A DNA stretch of 64,000 nucleotides from Cytophagaceae bacterium (GTDB lineage: Bacteria; Bacteroidota; Bacteroidia; Cytophagales; Flexibacteraceae). Where the stretch lies: assembly GCA_027490155.1 (NCBI GenBank), contig JAIXYP010000069.1:62001-126000 (forward strand). The letters are read 5' to 3'. The position numbers and the translations under genes are program-made. Under the pieces are notes generated by a model, which saw only the letters and a program-made list of their open reading frames with translations, ran no database searches and was not told the DNA's origin. Positions 25,823 to 35,353 of this stretch are shown piece by piece (position 1 is the first letter of the stretch; every line of letters starts with the position of its first letter).

Positions 25823-26131
25823 CTACTGTTGCAGATAGGCAATGCAGGCGTCAATCTCCTTGATGTAGTCGTCCAGTCTGGACCGCAACATGTCGGCGTC
25901 GGCATCCGGAGAGGCCAACGTGGATGCAATAGTATTAAATTTGATTTGCTTTTGAAAGTCCCGGACCTTCTCGCGTTGGGTGTCGAGCTGCTGCTGGAGG
26001 TCATGGCGCTCCTTGTCAGCGATGCCAAGCTCGGTCCTCAGGTGCCGATAGGCCTCGGCCAATAGCTGCACTTTTTGGCTCAGCTGCGTGACCTGGTTCC
26101 GGAGTGCCTGGTGGGACGATGGAGTGCTCAT
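25823..26131 (-). CDS. Small coiled-coil protein upstream of zapA
   Basis: A 102-residue, mostly helical protein. Heptad-like hydrophobic spacing runs from about residue 8 to 60 (NQVTQLSQKVQLLAEAYRHL, then ELGIADKERHDLQQQLD), and a C-terminal helix ends YIKEIDACIAYLQQ. Proteins of this size and layout commonly precede zapA in Bacteroidota and may work with it in division, but I know no defined function. I start at the ATG at 26131 (MSTPSSHQ), because the longer frame from 26191 adds a threonine/proline-rich segment unlike the rest. Confidence 0.75.
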   Translation of the reverse strand: MSTPSSHQALRNQVTQLSQKVQLLAEAYRHLRTELGIADKERHDLQQQLDTQREKVRDFQKQIKFNTIASTLASPDADADMLRSRLDDYIKEIDACIAYLQQ

Positions 26132-26250
26132 AAATAGGATAATGTCGAGGGAGGGAGTAGGCGTTGGTGTGGTAATGGTTGAAGTAAGCATGGCTTGCTA
26201 GTATGGTACGAAACCAAGTCCTGTTGCGGCCAGTCAACAACAAAGGTAGG

Positions 26251-28551
26251 CTAGAATTCGTCCTTGAGGTCCTTCGGACGGGGGGCTTGGTACGTGTTCT
26301 TGCCAGCGGTGTCGGTATCTAGGTCCTGACGTTTAAGCTCTGCGCAGTTGAGCTGTTCGTCAAATCCCAGCGGTTTTTCAAATGGCCCTTTGGTTACTCC
26401 TGTCGCAGGGTTGGCATAAACCGAGTCCATAAAGTAGCTCCAGATCGGCATAGCCATGCGGGCACCTTGGCCTTGGTTGCTGGACCGAAAGTGGATCGAC
26501 CGATCATCCCCGCCGACCCATATACCAGTCACCAAGTCGCGTGTGCAGCCAACGAACCATCCGTCCGAATAGTTGCTGGTTGTGCCAGTTTTGGCGCCAA
26601 CCTCGTTGCCGATCAATGTTTTGCCAAGGCGGTATAGGCCCAATGCAGTACCGTTACGTTCGGTCGTGGCACCCTTTAGCATGTGTACCATCGTATAGGC
26701 AACGGTAGGCGAAATCGCATCTCGACGCTCGGGGATGAAGTTCCGGATTACGTTTCCGTTTTTGTCTTCCACACGTTTGAGGAAAATCGGTTTGATGTAC
26801 TGACCATGGTTCACGAAGGTGGCATAGGCCCCCACTAGCTCGTATAACGAAACATCGCTAGCGCCTAAAATCAGTGGCGGCACGGGGTCAATTGTGCTCA
26901 CGATCCCTAAGCGTTTGGCCATGTCTATCACTGGTGGTATACCGACTTGCTTCAGCATTCCTGCCGCAACCGAGTTGATGGACTGGGCCATAGCCTTCCG
27001 GAGCGACATGCGTTCGCCTGTATAAACACCGTCGCTATTCTTAGGGGTCCAGTCGGTATTGTTGTCATCGTTATGGAACGTCACGGGCGCATCGACCATC
27101 TCGTGGCAGGGACCAAAGCCGTTCTCGATACAGGTGGCGTATAAGATAGGCTTAAATGAGGACCCTGGTTGACGTTTGCCTTGCCGCACGTGGTCGTACT
27201 TGAAGTACTTATAGGTGATGCCACCAACCCATGCCTTGATCTGTCCTGTATGCGGATCCAGACTCAGCAGGCCGCTATGCAGGAAGCGTTTGTAATAGGC
27301 TATGCTATCAATCGGGCTGAAGTATTTATAAACGCCTGTGTCGCTAGCCCAGCTGAAGACGTGCATCTTGACCTTGGTATTCATTACCTTCCAGGCAGCC
27401 TCCTTGTCCCCATCTAGGTCCTGGATTAGCTGTCGATACCGATCAGACCGTTTAGCAGCATGCACGATGAAATCTTTGATCTCCCTACCATCTTCGTCAC
27501 ACCAAGGGTTTCGTCCGCTCCAGTACTTGTCAAAATCGCCCTGCTGTTTGCGCATGTGTTTGGCCACGGCAGCCTCTGCCGCATGCTGGATGTTGCTATT
27601 GATGGTGGTGTATATTTTGAGCCCGTCCGTGTAAAGGTCTAGGTGCTGCTCTTTGCACAGTGTCGCAAGTTCCTTCTTTACTTCGCCTCTGAAGTAGGTT
27701 GCACTACCGTCATTGTGTGACTCAACATTATAGTTGAGGGTAATTGGGGTGGCTTTAAGCCGTTCGGCCTCTTCATCGGACAGGAAATCATACCGACGCA
27801 TTTGGTCCAGCACGACGTTACGTCTTCCGAGGGCTCGCTCCTTCCGATAGACTGGGCTGTATTGCGATGGACCTTTGAGCATACCAACCAAAAGGGCTGC
27901 TTGTTCGACAGTTAGTGCATCTGGTTTTGTGTTGAAAAACGTCTTGGCTGCTACGGTTAGCCCGAACGCATTGGACCCAAAGTGCACTGTATTGAGGTAC
28001 ATCGTCAGGATTTCTTTTTTGGAGTAGGACCGCTCGAGCCGGATGGCTACAATCCACTCTTTTGCCTTAATGATGCCTAGGCCTATGCCAGGGACGCCGC
28101 TCAGATGTCCGCCTAATTCTTCGGCACGTGTGTCATACAAGTTTTTGGCCAGCTGCTGTGTCAGGGTGCTGCCACCACGGGGTTTACCTTGTAGGGCCGA
28201 CCAGAACAAACCCAAAATGCCCCCTAGGTCTATGCCACTATGTTCGTCAAACCGGATGTCCTCGGTGGCATATAGGGCCTTGATCACATTGCCCGATATG
28301 CCCTCGTACTTGACTGCGGTGCGGTTTTCGTGGAAAAACTTGCCGATTACTTTATTGTCCTCGCTGATGATTTCTGTCGCTAGCTCACTCTTAGGATTAA
28401 GCAATTTGTCCGTGCTCGGGAATGCCCCGAAGAGGCCAAACAAGTCTATAGAAACTGACCAGAAAAACAGAATATTGCCGAGGATCAGCAACACCAGCCC
28501 TATCCAGAACCAGAGAATAATACGTGCGTAAGTGGAAGATGCGGAAGCCAA
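26251..28551 (-). CDS. Penicillin-binding protein 1A-type bifunctional murein synthase
   Basis: A 766-residue class A penicillin-binding protein that polymerises glycan strands and cross-links peptides at the outer face of the inner membrane. One membrane helix (about 10-30) precedes the glycosyltransferase domain, with catalytic EDIRFDEHSGID and GGSTLTQQLAKNLY. The transpeptidase domain has SxxK in QPGSSFKPILYA, SxN in SINSVAAGML and KTG in GAKTGTTSNYSDGWFVG. All active-site motifs are intact. The C-terminus is short and lacks an OB-like extension. It lies upstream of the zapA cluster on the same strand, 119 bases before the coiled-coil gene. Confidence 0.94.
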   Translation of the reverse strand: MASASSTYARIILWFWIGLVLLILGNILFFWSVSIDLFGLFGAFPSTDKLLNPKSELATEIISEDNKVIGKFFHENRTAVKYEGISGNVIKALYATEDIRFDEHSGIDLGGILGLFWSALQGKPRGGSTLTQQLAKNLYDTRAEELGGHLSGVPGIGLGIIKAKEWIVAIRLERSYSKKEILTMYLNTVHFGSNAFGLTVAAKTFFNTKPDALTVEQAALLVGMLKGPSQYSPVYRKERALGRRNVVLDQMRRYDFLSDEEAERLKATPITLNYNVESHNDGSATYFRGEVKKELATLCKEQHLDLYTDGLKIYTTINSNIQHAAEAAVAKHMRKQQGDFDKYWSGRNPWCDEDGREIKDFIVHAAKRSDRYRQLIQDLDGDKEAAWKVMNTKVKMHVFSWASDTGVYKYFSPIDSIAYYKRFLHSGLLSLDPHTGQIKAWVGGITYKYFKYDHVRQGKRQPGSSFKPILYATCIENGFGPCHEMVDAPVTFHNDDNNTDWTPKNSDGVYTGERMSLRKAMAQSINSVAAGMLKQVGIPPVIDMAKRLGIVSTIDPVPPLILGASDVSLYELVGAYATFVNHGQYIKPIFLKRVEDKNGNVIRNFIPERRDAISPTVAYTMVHMLKGATTERNGTALGLYRLGKTLIGNEVGAKTGTTSNYSDGWFVGCTRDLVTGIWVGGDDRSIHFRSSNQGQGARMAMPIWSYFMDSVYANPATGVTKGPFEKPLGFDEQLNCAELKRQDLDTDTAGKNTYQAPRPKDLKDEF

Positions 28552-29030
28552 GGGGTTATAGCTTTGTTGGAGGTGGGTCTGCGGACTCGATTATATTTTA
28601 TGGGCAGGTCCGTGTTAGGCCAATTTGGGTAATGGCATCAGGACCAAATGAGTGGGCTATGGGCAATTAGCAATGGCTGGTAGGGGTCAGTCAGATGTGC
28701 GGAAGGTGGTAGACTGAATCATGGGCTGAGTCTTTAAGTAAATACCTAGTACCCCTGATACTTTACAACCCGCTAAATTAAGGTATCGGTACCACTTTTG
28801 GGCCATAACGTGGTCTGGATCTTATAAATTATCTGATCGTTAAATTCTGTAGGCTCAGACATAGCATCCGTGGGATATGCCCACCTGCTATGCTAGCTTT
28901 GCGGCCCATCCTGCAGGCTAGCGTAGCTAATGTTCCAGGAGCAGATTCAGACCGTTACTTACTTACCTTAAGTTGGCGTAGGCACCCAATTGCCGACTGA
29001 CCTTAGGACCAAACATACAGAGCCCCAGCC
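28552..29030. other. Divergent intergenic region of PBP1A and folD, 479 bases
   Basis: No gene recognised. A perfect -7 element TAGCTTTG lies at 28894-28901 on the plus strand, about 130 bases before the folD ATG, which implies a leader of about 120 bases. I could not assign that leader to a known riboswitch. Confidence 0.5.
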
Positions 29031-29924
29031 ATGTCCAGCCCATTGATATTAGACGGAAAGATTGCAAGCACAGCACTGCTAGACCAGCTCCAGCAGCAGC
29101 TAACCCAGGCTGTAGCCAGTGGCAAACGTGCACCACATTTGGTGGCTGTTATCGTTGGCAACAATGGCGCAAGCGAGACTTATGTTGCTAGCAAGGCGGC
29201 CCACTCTGAAAAAATAGGCATCCGGAGCACCATTCGCAGACTACCTGCTGAAGTTTCTGAGGCGGAACTTTTGGCCGTGGTTGCGGAGCTCAATCAAGAT
29301 CCTGAGGTAGATGGATTTATCGTCCAACTACCGCTACCAGCCCATATCAGTGAGGCTGCCGTTACCAATGCCATCGACTGGCGCAAGGATGTCGATGGAT
29401 TCCACCCCGAAAATGTCGGTCGCCTAGCCAAGAACTTGCCTAGTTATGTTTCTGCAACGCCTCTCGGTATCGTCAAGTTGTTGGAGCACTACCAAGTTGA
29501 GACTGTTGGCAAACATTGCGTCATCGTTGGCCGTAGCAACATCGTTGGCATGCCGATGGCTTTGCTGATGCAGCGCAACGCCTATCCGGGGAACTGCACG
29601 GTTACAGTCTGCCATAGCCGTACTCCTGACCTAGCTTACCATACCCGCCAAGCCGATATCCTGATTGCGGCCCTAGGCAAACCACGTTTCGTGACTGCTG
29701 ATATGGTGAAACCGGGTGCCGTGGTGATCGATGTCGGCATCACTCGAGTGCCAGACGCCAGCAAAAAAAGTGGCTATGCTGTTGTTGGCGATGTGGATTT
29801 TGCTGCAGTGGCACCGATCACATCTGCCATTACGCCTGTGCCTGGTGGTGTCGGTTTGATGACGATCGCTGCCCTGATCCAGAATACAGTAAACGGTTGG
29901 GTTGCTTTTGGCGGAGGCCAATAG
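29031..29924 (+). CDS. folD: Methylenetetrahydrofolate dehydrogenase / cyclohydrolase (FolD)
   Basis: Converts 5,10-methylene- to 10-formyl-tetrahydrofolate, the one-carbon donor used by PurH. The 297-residue protein has the catalytic Y/K segment ASETYVASKAAHSEKIG, the active-site strand IVQLPLPAHI, the substrate motif KDVDGFHPENVGRL, the cofactor turn VGRSNIVGMPMALLM and the C-terminal TPVPGGVGLMTIA. All are canonical and the length is normal. The ATG at 29031 directly precedes LILDGK, the usual start of the family. Confidence 0.97.
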   Translation: MSSPLILDGKIASTALLDQLQQQLTQAVASGKRAPHLVAVIVGNNGASETYVASKAAHSEKIGIRSTIRRLPAEVSEAELLAVVAELNQDPEVDGFIVQLPLPAHISEAAVTNAIDWRKDVDGFHPENVGRLAKNLPSYVSATPLGIVKLLEHYQVETVGKHCVIVGRSNIVGMPMALLMQRNAYPGNCTVTVCHSRTPDLAYHTRQADILIAALGKPRFVTADMVKPGAVVIDVGITRVPDASKKSGYAVVGDVDFAAVAPITSAITPVPGGVGLMTIAALIQNTVNGWVAFGGGQ

Positions 29925-30138
29925 GGTAGTGTCATCTTCTAGGTCGCTACCTAGCCTAGTAGGCAGTGTCCGCTTAACCTAATCAACTATCGGGATTTAG
30001 GTCCTAATTTTGTCCATTAGGGTTTTCAGATAATAATTGGACCAATGTCAGTATAGAAAAGCCCCAAAGGAGCTGGTCGAAACTACATTTTCTGAACCCT
30101 ATCTACCCTATCTATTCTTAATCGAAACCACAATCAAG

Positions 30139-31122
30139 ATGCCACAGCGCTATGCCGTCATTGACCTAGGTACCAACACCTTCCATCTGCTGATTGCGGA
30201 ACTGGAAGGCAAAAAGATGCATCAGCTCTATGCCGAAAAGATTGGTGTTAGGCTGGGCAAACCAGACCAAGAGGTGGCCTCTGATCAACCCCAAAGGCTG
30301 AGCGGTATATCGGCTGGGGTGATAGCGCCCACCGCCATCGAACGAGCAATGGCAGCCATGCACAGCTTTGTGGCCAAGATTGCGGAGTTTGGCCTTTCTC
30401 CAAGCAGTGCACAAGCTTTTGGCACTAGTGCGATGCGCAATGCCCAAAATGGTCAGGCAGTTGCACAACGCATCCAGGACGAAACAGGGATTGCCGTCAG
30501 CATCATCGATGGGGAACGTGAGGCTGATCTGATTTACAATGGTGTCCGTCATAGTTACGCGTTGCCCCCTATTCCATCCTTAATAATGGATATCGGTGGG
30601 GGGAGTGTAGAGTTTATCATCGCCAATGCAGACGGGGCACTTTGGCAACAGAGCTTTGAGGTCGGTGGGCAGCGCCTAATGGACCTCTTTATGCAGCAAG
30701 ACCCAATAGGCCCAGGCCAAGTGGCAGCCCTAGAGGCTTGGCTCGAGAAGAACCTACAGGCCCTTTGGCAAGCTGCGGACCTATTCCAGCCAGATACCCT
30801 GATCGGCTCAGCAGGTACGTTTGAGACCTTGGCTGATATGTGTTTCTTTAAGCTCCAGTCCGAGCATCACCCATTTGAGGATTCATCTTGGGAGGAGCTG
30901 CCACTTTCTACTGTTTTTATCCTGACACAGGAGCTATCCTACCTCAACAAAGCCGAACGGTTGGCTGTGCCGGGTATGATCGAGCTCAGGGCAGATATGA
31001 GTGTGGTTGCCATGTTAATGTTACGCTACGTCTTGCAGCGTCTCGGCCTCAAACGCTTGTTGGCAAGTGTTTATGCCCTTAAAGAAGGTGTGTTTTTTCA
31101 GCTCGCTGACCAATTAGGCTAG
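30139..31122 (+). CDS. Ppx/GppA-family phosphatase
   Basis: A 327-residue member of the exopolyphosphatase / guanosine pentaphosphatase family with the actin-like ATPase fold. It has the phosphate-1 loop AVIDLGTNTFHLLIAE at the N-terminus, FGTSAMRNAQNG, the phosphate-2 motif DIGGGSVEFIIA and the adenosine-like motif GSAGTFETLADM. It lacks the C-terminal HD domain of longer GppA proteins. The ATG at 30139 is chosen because it opens the first strand. Whether polyphosphate or pppGpp is the substrate cannot be told. Confidence 0.9.
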   Translation: MPQRYAVIDLGTNTFHLLIAELEGKKMHQLYAEKIGVRLGKPDQEVASDQPQRLSGISAGVIAPTAIERAMAAMHSFVAKIAEFGLSPSSAQAFGTSAMRNAQNGQAVAQRIQDETGIAVSIIDGEREADLIYNGVRHSYALPPIPSLIMDIGGGSVEFIIANADGALWQQSFEVGGQRLMDLFMQQDPIGPGQVAALEAWLEKNLQALWQAADLFQPDTLIGSAGTFETLADMCFFKLQSEHHPFEDSSWEELPLSTVFILTQELSYLNKAERLAVPGMIELRADMSVVAMLMLRYVLQRLGLKRLLASVYALKEGVFFQLADQLG

Positions 31123-31206
31123 GCCCCATGCAGCCTCTTGCAGGTACTGTTACCAAAACTGGAGCCTGAACCTAAAGGACCATATCAATTTTGGTGGTCT
31201 AGGTCT

Positions 31207-31214
31207 TAGCTTTG
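31207..31214 (+). promoter_or_regulatory. -7 element immediately before the LUD-domain gene
   Basis: TAGCTTTG fits TAnnTTTG and ends only seven bases before the ATG at 31222. TTTTG lies about 13 bases upstream. With the usual spacing, transcription would begin at or next to the start codon, which predicts a leaderless message. Confidence 0.5.
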
Positions 31215-31221
31215 CATCATC

Positions 31222-31884
31222 ATGAGCAACGCACGCGAAGTTATCCTGGACCGTATCAGCAAGGCGCTGGACCAACCATCTGCCCCACAGCCACAGCCAG
31301 ACTATTCCAAGCCCATCTATTCCCGCCCAGACCTAGATGCCGTCACCGAGTTTGCTGACAACTTTGCCTCACGAAAAGGTATCCTGATCCCCTGCGCCAA
31401 TCATGATCAGCTCCGGATTGCCATTGGCCAGTTTTTGCAGGAACGCCAATTCAAACATGTCAAGGTCTGGGAGCCTGACTTGGCTGTTATCCTAACCGCA
31501 GGCAACATCCCGTTTGACCATACAGATAATGATCTGGCTGCAGTTGAGGCTGGCATCACGTTTTGCGAGTGTATCATCGGCCGGACCGGGAGCTTCATCA
31601 CGACCAGCAAACAACTCTGCGGGCGTCGCCTGACCATCTATCCACCTACTCATATTGTGGTGGCATACACAAGCCAGTTAGTAGATGACATTGGCGATGG
31701 CCTTGCTGTAGTGACAGAGCGATATGGCGATAAATTACCAAGCATGATTGGACTTGTGACAGGGGCTAGCCGCACTGCAGACATCGAGAAAACACTAGTT
31801 TTGGGTGCTCATGGCCCCAAAGAGCTGGTCATGTTTTTGGTCGATGACTCTGGCTTAACATCCGCTGATCATCATGTTGCCTAG
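31222..31884 (+). CDS. LUD-domain protein (LutC/YkgG family)
   Basis: A 220-residue protein of the LUD family, related to LutC of lactate-utilisation complexes. Its core strands GITFCECIIGRTGSFITTS and HIVVAYTSQLVDDIGDGL, and the C-terminal GASRTADIEKTLVLGAHGPKELVMFLVD, are characteristic: the final segment (RTADIE...GxHGP) is the family signature. No lutA or lutB gene is beside it, so a lactate role is not supported here. The stop overlaps the start of lpxH by 11 bases, which indicates translational coupling. Confidence 0.9.
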   Translation: MSNAREVILDRISKALDQPSAPQPQPDYSKPIYSRPDLDAVTEFADNFASRKGILIPCANHDQLRIAIGQFLQERQFKHVKVWEPDLAVILTAGNIPFDHTDNDLAAVEAGITFCECIIGRTGSFITTSKQLCGRRLTIYPPTHIVVAYTSQLVDDIGDGLAVVTERYGDKLPSMIGLVTGASRTADIEKTLVLGAHGPKELVMFLVDDSGLTSADHHVA

Positions 31885-32722
31885 CCAAGCGCAAACGGTC
31901 CAGATCGAATTGCCGGCAGGCCAGAAAGTCTATTTCGCCTCCGATTTCCATCTGGGCACACCAAGCCACGCTGCAAGCCGTGCCCGTGAGGACAAGATCG
32001 TCCGTTGGCTACGGCAGATAAGCCACGACTGTCATACCTTGTTCTTGGTCGGGGATATCTTTGACTTTTGGTTTGAGTATCGAGACGTCATCCCTAAGGG
32101 ATTCATTCGGCTGCAGGGTCAGCTGGCAAACATGGTCGACGCTGGTATCCAGGTCATCATCTTTACGGGCAACCATGATATGTGGATGTTCGACTACTTT
32201 GGCCAAGAACTTGGTGTCGAGATCGTCCGCGAACCACGCCAATACCAGATCGGCGATCATACTTTTTTGATCGGTCATGGAGACGGCCTAGGCCCTGGTG
32301 ACAAAGCCCATAAACTCCTCAAACGTGTCTTCGAAAACCGAGTTTGCCAGCGCCTCTTCGGATTTTTGCATCCCTACATAGGCATAGGCATCGCCACCCG
32401 CTGGTCTAAAGGCAGCCGAGCGGCTAACCTCAAGCGCGAGCACCTCATCCAGCTAGAGTCTGAGTGGCTTTATGCCTACTGCCAAGAGCAAGAGGCGACA
32501 CGCCACCAAGACTATTACATCTTTGGCCATCGCCATCTGCCGATGAATGTTGTGGTAAATTCGGCAAAAACAGCCTATCAACCTGACCAAGAAAAGGTAA
32601 CGAAATCAGGCCAAACACAAGGCCATGAGGCACGTTACATCAACCTAGGCGAGTGGTTTGGTCATTGCAGCTATGCCATGTACGACGGCCAAACAACCCA
32701 TTTGCTTTACTTTAACGCCTAA
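31874..32722 (+). CDS. lpxH: UDP-2,3-diacylglucosamine diphosphatase (LpxH)
   Basis: Removes UMP from UDP-2,3-diacylglucosamine to give lipid X in lipid A synthesis at the inner membrane surface. The 282-residue protein has the calcineurin-like metallophosphoesterase motifs: ASDFHLG (DxH), VGDIFDFWFEY (GDxxD), FTGNHDMWM (GNHD), IGHGDGLGPGD and FGHRHLP (GHxH). The DFWFEY and HGDGLGPGDK segments are typical of the Bacteroidota LpxH group. The ATG lies within the end of the LUD gene, and no better start exists. Confidence 0.9.
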   Translation: MLPSQAQTVQIELPAGQKVYFASDFHLGTPSHAASRAREDKIVRWLRQISHDCHTLFLVGDIFDFWFEYRDVIPKGFIRLQGQLANMVDAGIQVIIFTGNHDMWMFDYFGQELGVEIVREPRQYQIGDHTFLIGHGDGLGPGDKAHKLLKRVFENRVCQRLFGFLHPYIGIGIATRWSKGSRAANLKREHLIQLESEWLYAYCQEQEATRHQDYYIFGHRHLPMNVVVNSAKTAYQPDQEKVTKSGQTQGHEARYINLGEWFGHCSYAMYDGQTTHLLYFNA

Positions 32723-32816
32723 ACCAGAGCACAATCAATAAAGAGGATTTGCTATTGGGGTCCTGATATTTGTACTTTGGGCCAATACCAGACTGATCAC
32801 GCCAAACGACTGCACC

Positions 32817-35072
32817 ATGCAAAGCCGATTTTTTGCTTCATTCTTCCGTTCTGTAGTCCCACGTTCTGTGGTCATGGCAGGCCTGCTGACAATTTTATCC
32901 ATTGCAGGACCGCTGGCCGCCCGTGCTGACGAGGGCATGTGGCTGCCGCTCTACCTCGATAAACTGAACCATGCTCGTATGCAGGCATTAGGGCTTCAGC
33001 TGCCAGCCGATGAGGTCTTCAGTAATGACAAAAATAGCCTCAAGGATGCAATCGTTTGGTTTAACGGAGGTTGCACTGCGGAGGTTATCAGCAAAAATGG
33101 ATTGATCCTGACCAATCATCATTGTGGTTTTACGGAGATTGCTAACCATAGCACCCTACAGCATAACTATCTGCAAGATGGTTTTTGGGCCCAAGACTAC
33201 AAGGAGGAGCTACCCAACCCTGGCCTTACTGTCAGCTTTGTGCGGTCGATGACTAACGTAACCAAAAACCTGCTTGAGGGCCTTGACCCCTACAATCTGA
33301 GTGATGCCGACAAGGCCACCTTACGGAGCCGTGTTGCGGACCTGACCAAATCCCTCAACAAAAACGAAGGCAAAGGCACCGAAGTCCTAATCAGGCCCAT
33401 GTACTATGGTACTGAATATTATGCCTTCGTGCTCGAGACCTTCCGCGATGTGCGCCTAGTTGGCGCACCACCTAGTGGTGTTGGTAAGTTTGGCGGCGAT
33501 ACCGACAACTGGATGTGGCCACGCCATACTGGGGACTTTTCGATCTTCCGTATCTACGCCAACAAAAACAACCAGTCTGCCACCTACAGTGCCGAAAACG
33601 TACCGTACCAACCCCAGCGCAGCCTAACCATTTCGGTGCAAGGCATCCAGCCGGGGGACTTTACGATGGTCTACGGGTTTCCGGGCCGTACACAAGAATA
33701 CATCAGCTCCTACCAACTTGAGCTGATCACTGAGGTTCAGAACAAGTACAAGATCAACCTCCGGACCCAGCGCCTCAAGGTGATTGATGCTGCCATGGCA
33801 AGCGCGCCAAGTTTGCGCCTAATGTATGCCGATGCCCAAGCTACCATTGCTAATGCCTGGAAGAAATGGCAAGGCGAAAACAAAGGCGTTGCTAGGCTCA
33901 AGACCCTAGAGGCCAAACGCAAAGAAGAGATTAGGTTTGCGGACTGGGCAGGTAGCAACTCAGCAGAAACCATCAGCAACTTGGTGGGCCACAATCGTAA
34001 CTATGCCGAGGTGGTGCCAAGCCTCGCCCGCTGGACAGATAGCCTCCGGACGGTGGCCCTCGCAACGGATTATTACCGCGAGGCCATCTTGGGCAACGGT
34101 TTGCTCAACTTTGCCACCACTTGGGAGGATGCTCTCAAGTCCATGCGTAAGATGGGCGGCCAGGCGCCAGCCCCTGATAAAGTAGCCAGCCGTCTCAAGT
34201 CACTATCAGCCCAAAACAAAGAGTACTACTCACAGCACGACGAAGCCGTCGAGCGGCAATTGTTGGCTATTTGCCTGCGCGCCTACTACCTAGACATCAG
34301 CCCCGCCTTCCACACACCAGAGCTCCAGAAACTGGTCAAACAACATGGTGGCGACTTTGACAAACTAGCGGCTGAGCTCTATGCCAAAAGTCTGCTGGCC
34401 AATGCCACAACTGCCGGTAAGGGCCTCCAGATGCTTCTGAAAGGCGACACCAGCAAAATTAGCAAGGACCCAGCGTTGGTGTTGTTCCGTTCCTTCAATC
34501 GGCAGTATGCCAGCACATTGGTGCCACGTTATCAACGCTTTAGCCAACAGCTTGAGACTGCCACTGGCCTGATGTTAGAAGGCAACCGTGCCAAAAATAA
34601 GGAGAAATCAAACATCAAATACTACCCAGATGCGAATAGCACACTTCGGGTAGCTTACGGGCAGGTCAATGGCTACAGTCCACAAGACGGCGTCCAATAC
34701 AAGCATTACACCACATTAGATGGTGTTGTGGCCAAACACAATCCGGACATCGAAGAGTTTAATGTTCCCAAGGGCCTTCTGGACCTCCATGCCAGTAAAG
34801 ACTATGGTCGTTATGCCGTCAACGGTACCGTACCTGTTGCTTTTACAGCCAGCAACCATACCACTGGTGGCAATAGTGGTAGTCCTGTGCTCGATGCGCG
34901 TGGTCGGCTGATCGGTACCAACTTTGACCGTTGCTGGGAAGGCACCATGAGCGACCTCCAGTATGACAAAGACCAGTGTCGCAATATTGTCCTAGACGTG
35001 CGCTATACCTTGTTCATCATCGAGAAGCTGGGCCGCTGTCAGCGTTTGATTGACGAAATGAATATTGAGTAA
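32817..35072 (+). CDS. S46-family dipeptidyl-peptidase (DPP7/DPP11-like)
   Basis: A 751-residue periplasmic or surface serine peptidase that removes dipeptides from oligopeptides; characteristic of asaccharolytic and proteolytic Bacteroidota. A signal peptide (core VMAGLLTILSIAGPLAARA) is followed by DEGMWLPLYLDKLN, the family start. The chymotrypsin-like triad is present: histidine in TNHHCGF, aspartate in the DTDNWMWPRHTGDFS region and serine in GGNSGSPVLDARG. An insertion of helical residues (about 320-560) corresponds to the regulatory domain. Specificity (hydrophobic versus acidic P1) cannot be fixed from these motifs. Confidence 0.93.
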   Translation: MQSRFFASFFRSVVPRSVVMAGLLTILSIAGPLAARADEGMWLPLYLDKLNHARMQALGLQLPADEVFSNDKNSLKDAIVWFNGGCTAEVISKNGLILTNHHCGFTEIANHSTLQHNYLQDGFWAQDYKEELPNPGLTVSFVRSMTNVTKNLLEGLDPYNLSDADKATLRSRVADLTKSLNKNEGKGTEVLIRPMYYGTEYYAFVLETFRDVRLVGAPPSGVGKFGGDTDNWMWPRHTGDFSIFRIYANKNNQSATYSAENVPYQPQRSLTISVQGIQPGDFTMVYGFPGRTQEYISSYQLELITEVQNKYKINLRTQRLKVIDAAMASAPSLRLMYADAQATIANAWKKWQGENKGVARLKTLEAKRKEEIRFADWAGSNSAETISNLVGHNRNYAEVVPSLARWTDSLRTVALATDYYREAILGNGLLNFATTWEDALKSMRKMGGQAPAPDKVASRLKSLSAQNKEYYSQHDEAVERQLLAICLRAYYLDISPAFHTPELQKLVKQHGGDFDKLAAELYAKSLLANATTAGKGLQMLLKGDTSKISKDPALVLFRSFNRQYASTLVPRYQRFSQQLETATGLMLEGNRAKNKEKSNIKYYPDANSTLRVAYGQVNGYSPQDGVQYKHYTTLDGVVAKHNPDIEEFNVPKGLLDLHASKDYGRYAVNGTVPVAFTASNHTTGGNSGSPVLDARGRLIGTNFDRCWEGTMSDLQYDKDQCRNIVLDVRYTLFIIEKLGRCQRLIDEMNIE

Positions 35073-35116
35073 TGGTCTCCTGATTAGCTATGAACTTTAG
35101 CTATGTCATGAAACCG

Positions 35117-35150
35117 AAAAGGCACCCATGGCCTGCGCTGTGGGTGTTTT
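35117..35150 (+). terminator. Possible terminator after the S46 peptidase
   Basis: CACCCA pairs with TGGGTG around a 12-base loop; A-rich bases precede it and TTTT follows. The stem is short, so confidence is moderate. Confidence 0.5.
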
Positions 35151-35353
35151 GATCTTTACTGACACTCTGGCTAAAAAATGCAAGACCTAAGCATGTGTTT
35201 GAAGCCTAAGTCCTGAATCGTTCAACAACCAGTTGCCAGTACTAATGCCAGATGTAAGCCTACATTTGTTCGACCATTTAGCCAACCGAGCTGAGTAGTT
35301 AACTACATTGTTTTTGGCGCAATCAGGGCCAATAGTATCCACCCAACACCGTT

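Noticed and set aside
28894-29030. Leader of folD as a tetrahydrofolate riboswitch
   Set aside because: The leader length would allow it, but I could not find the conserved pairing or core sequences, and such riboswitches are known mainly from Firmicutes.
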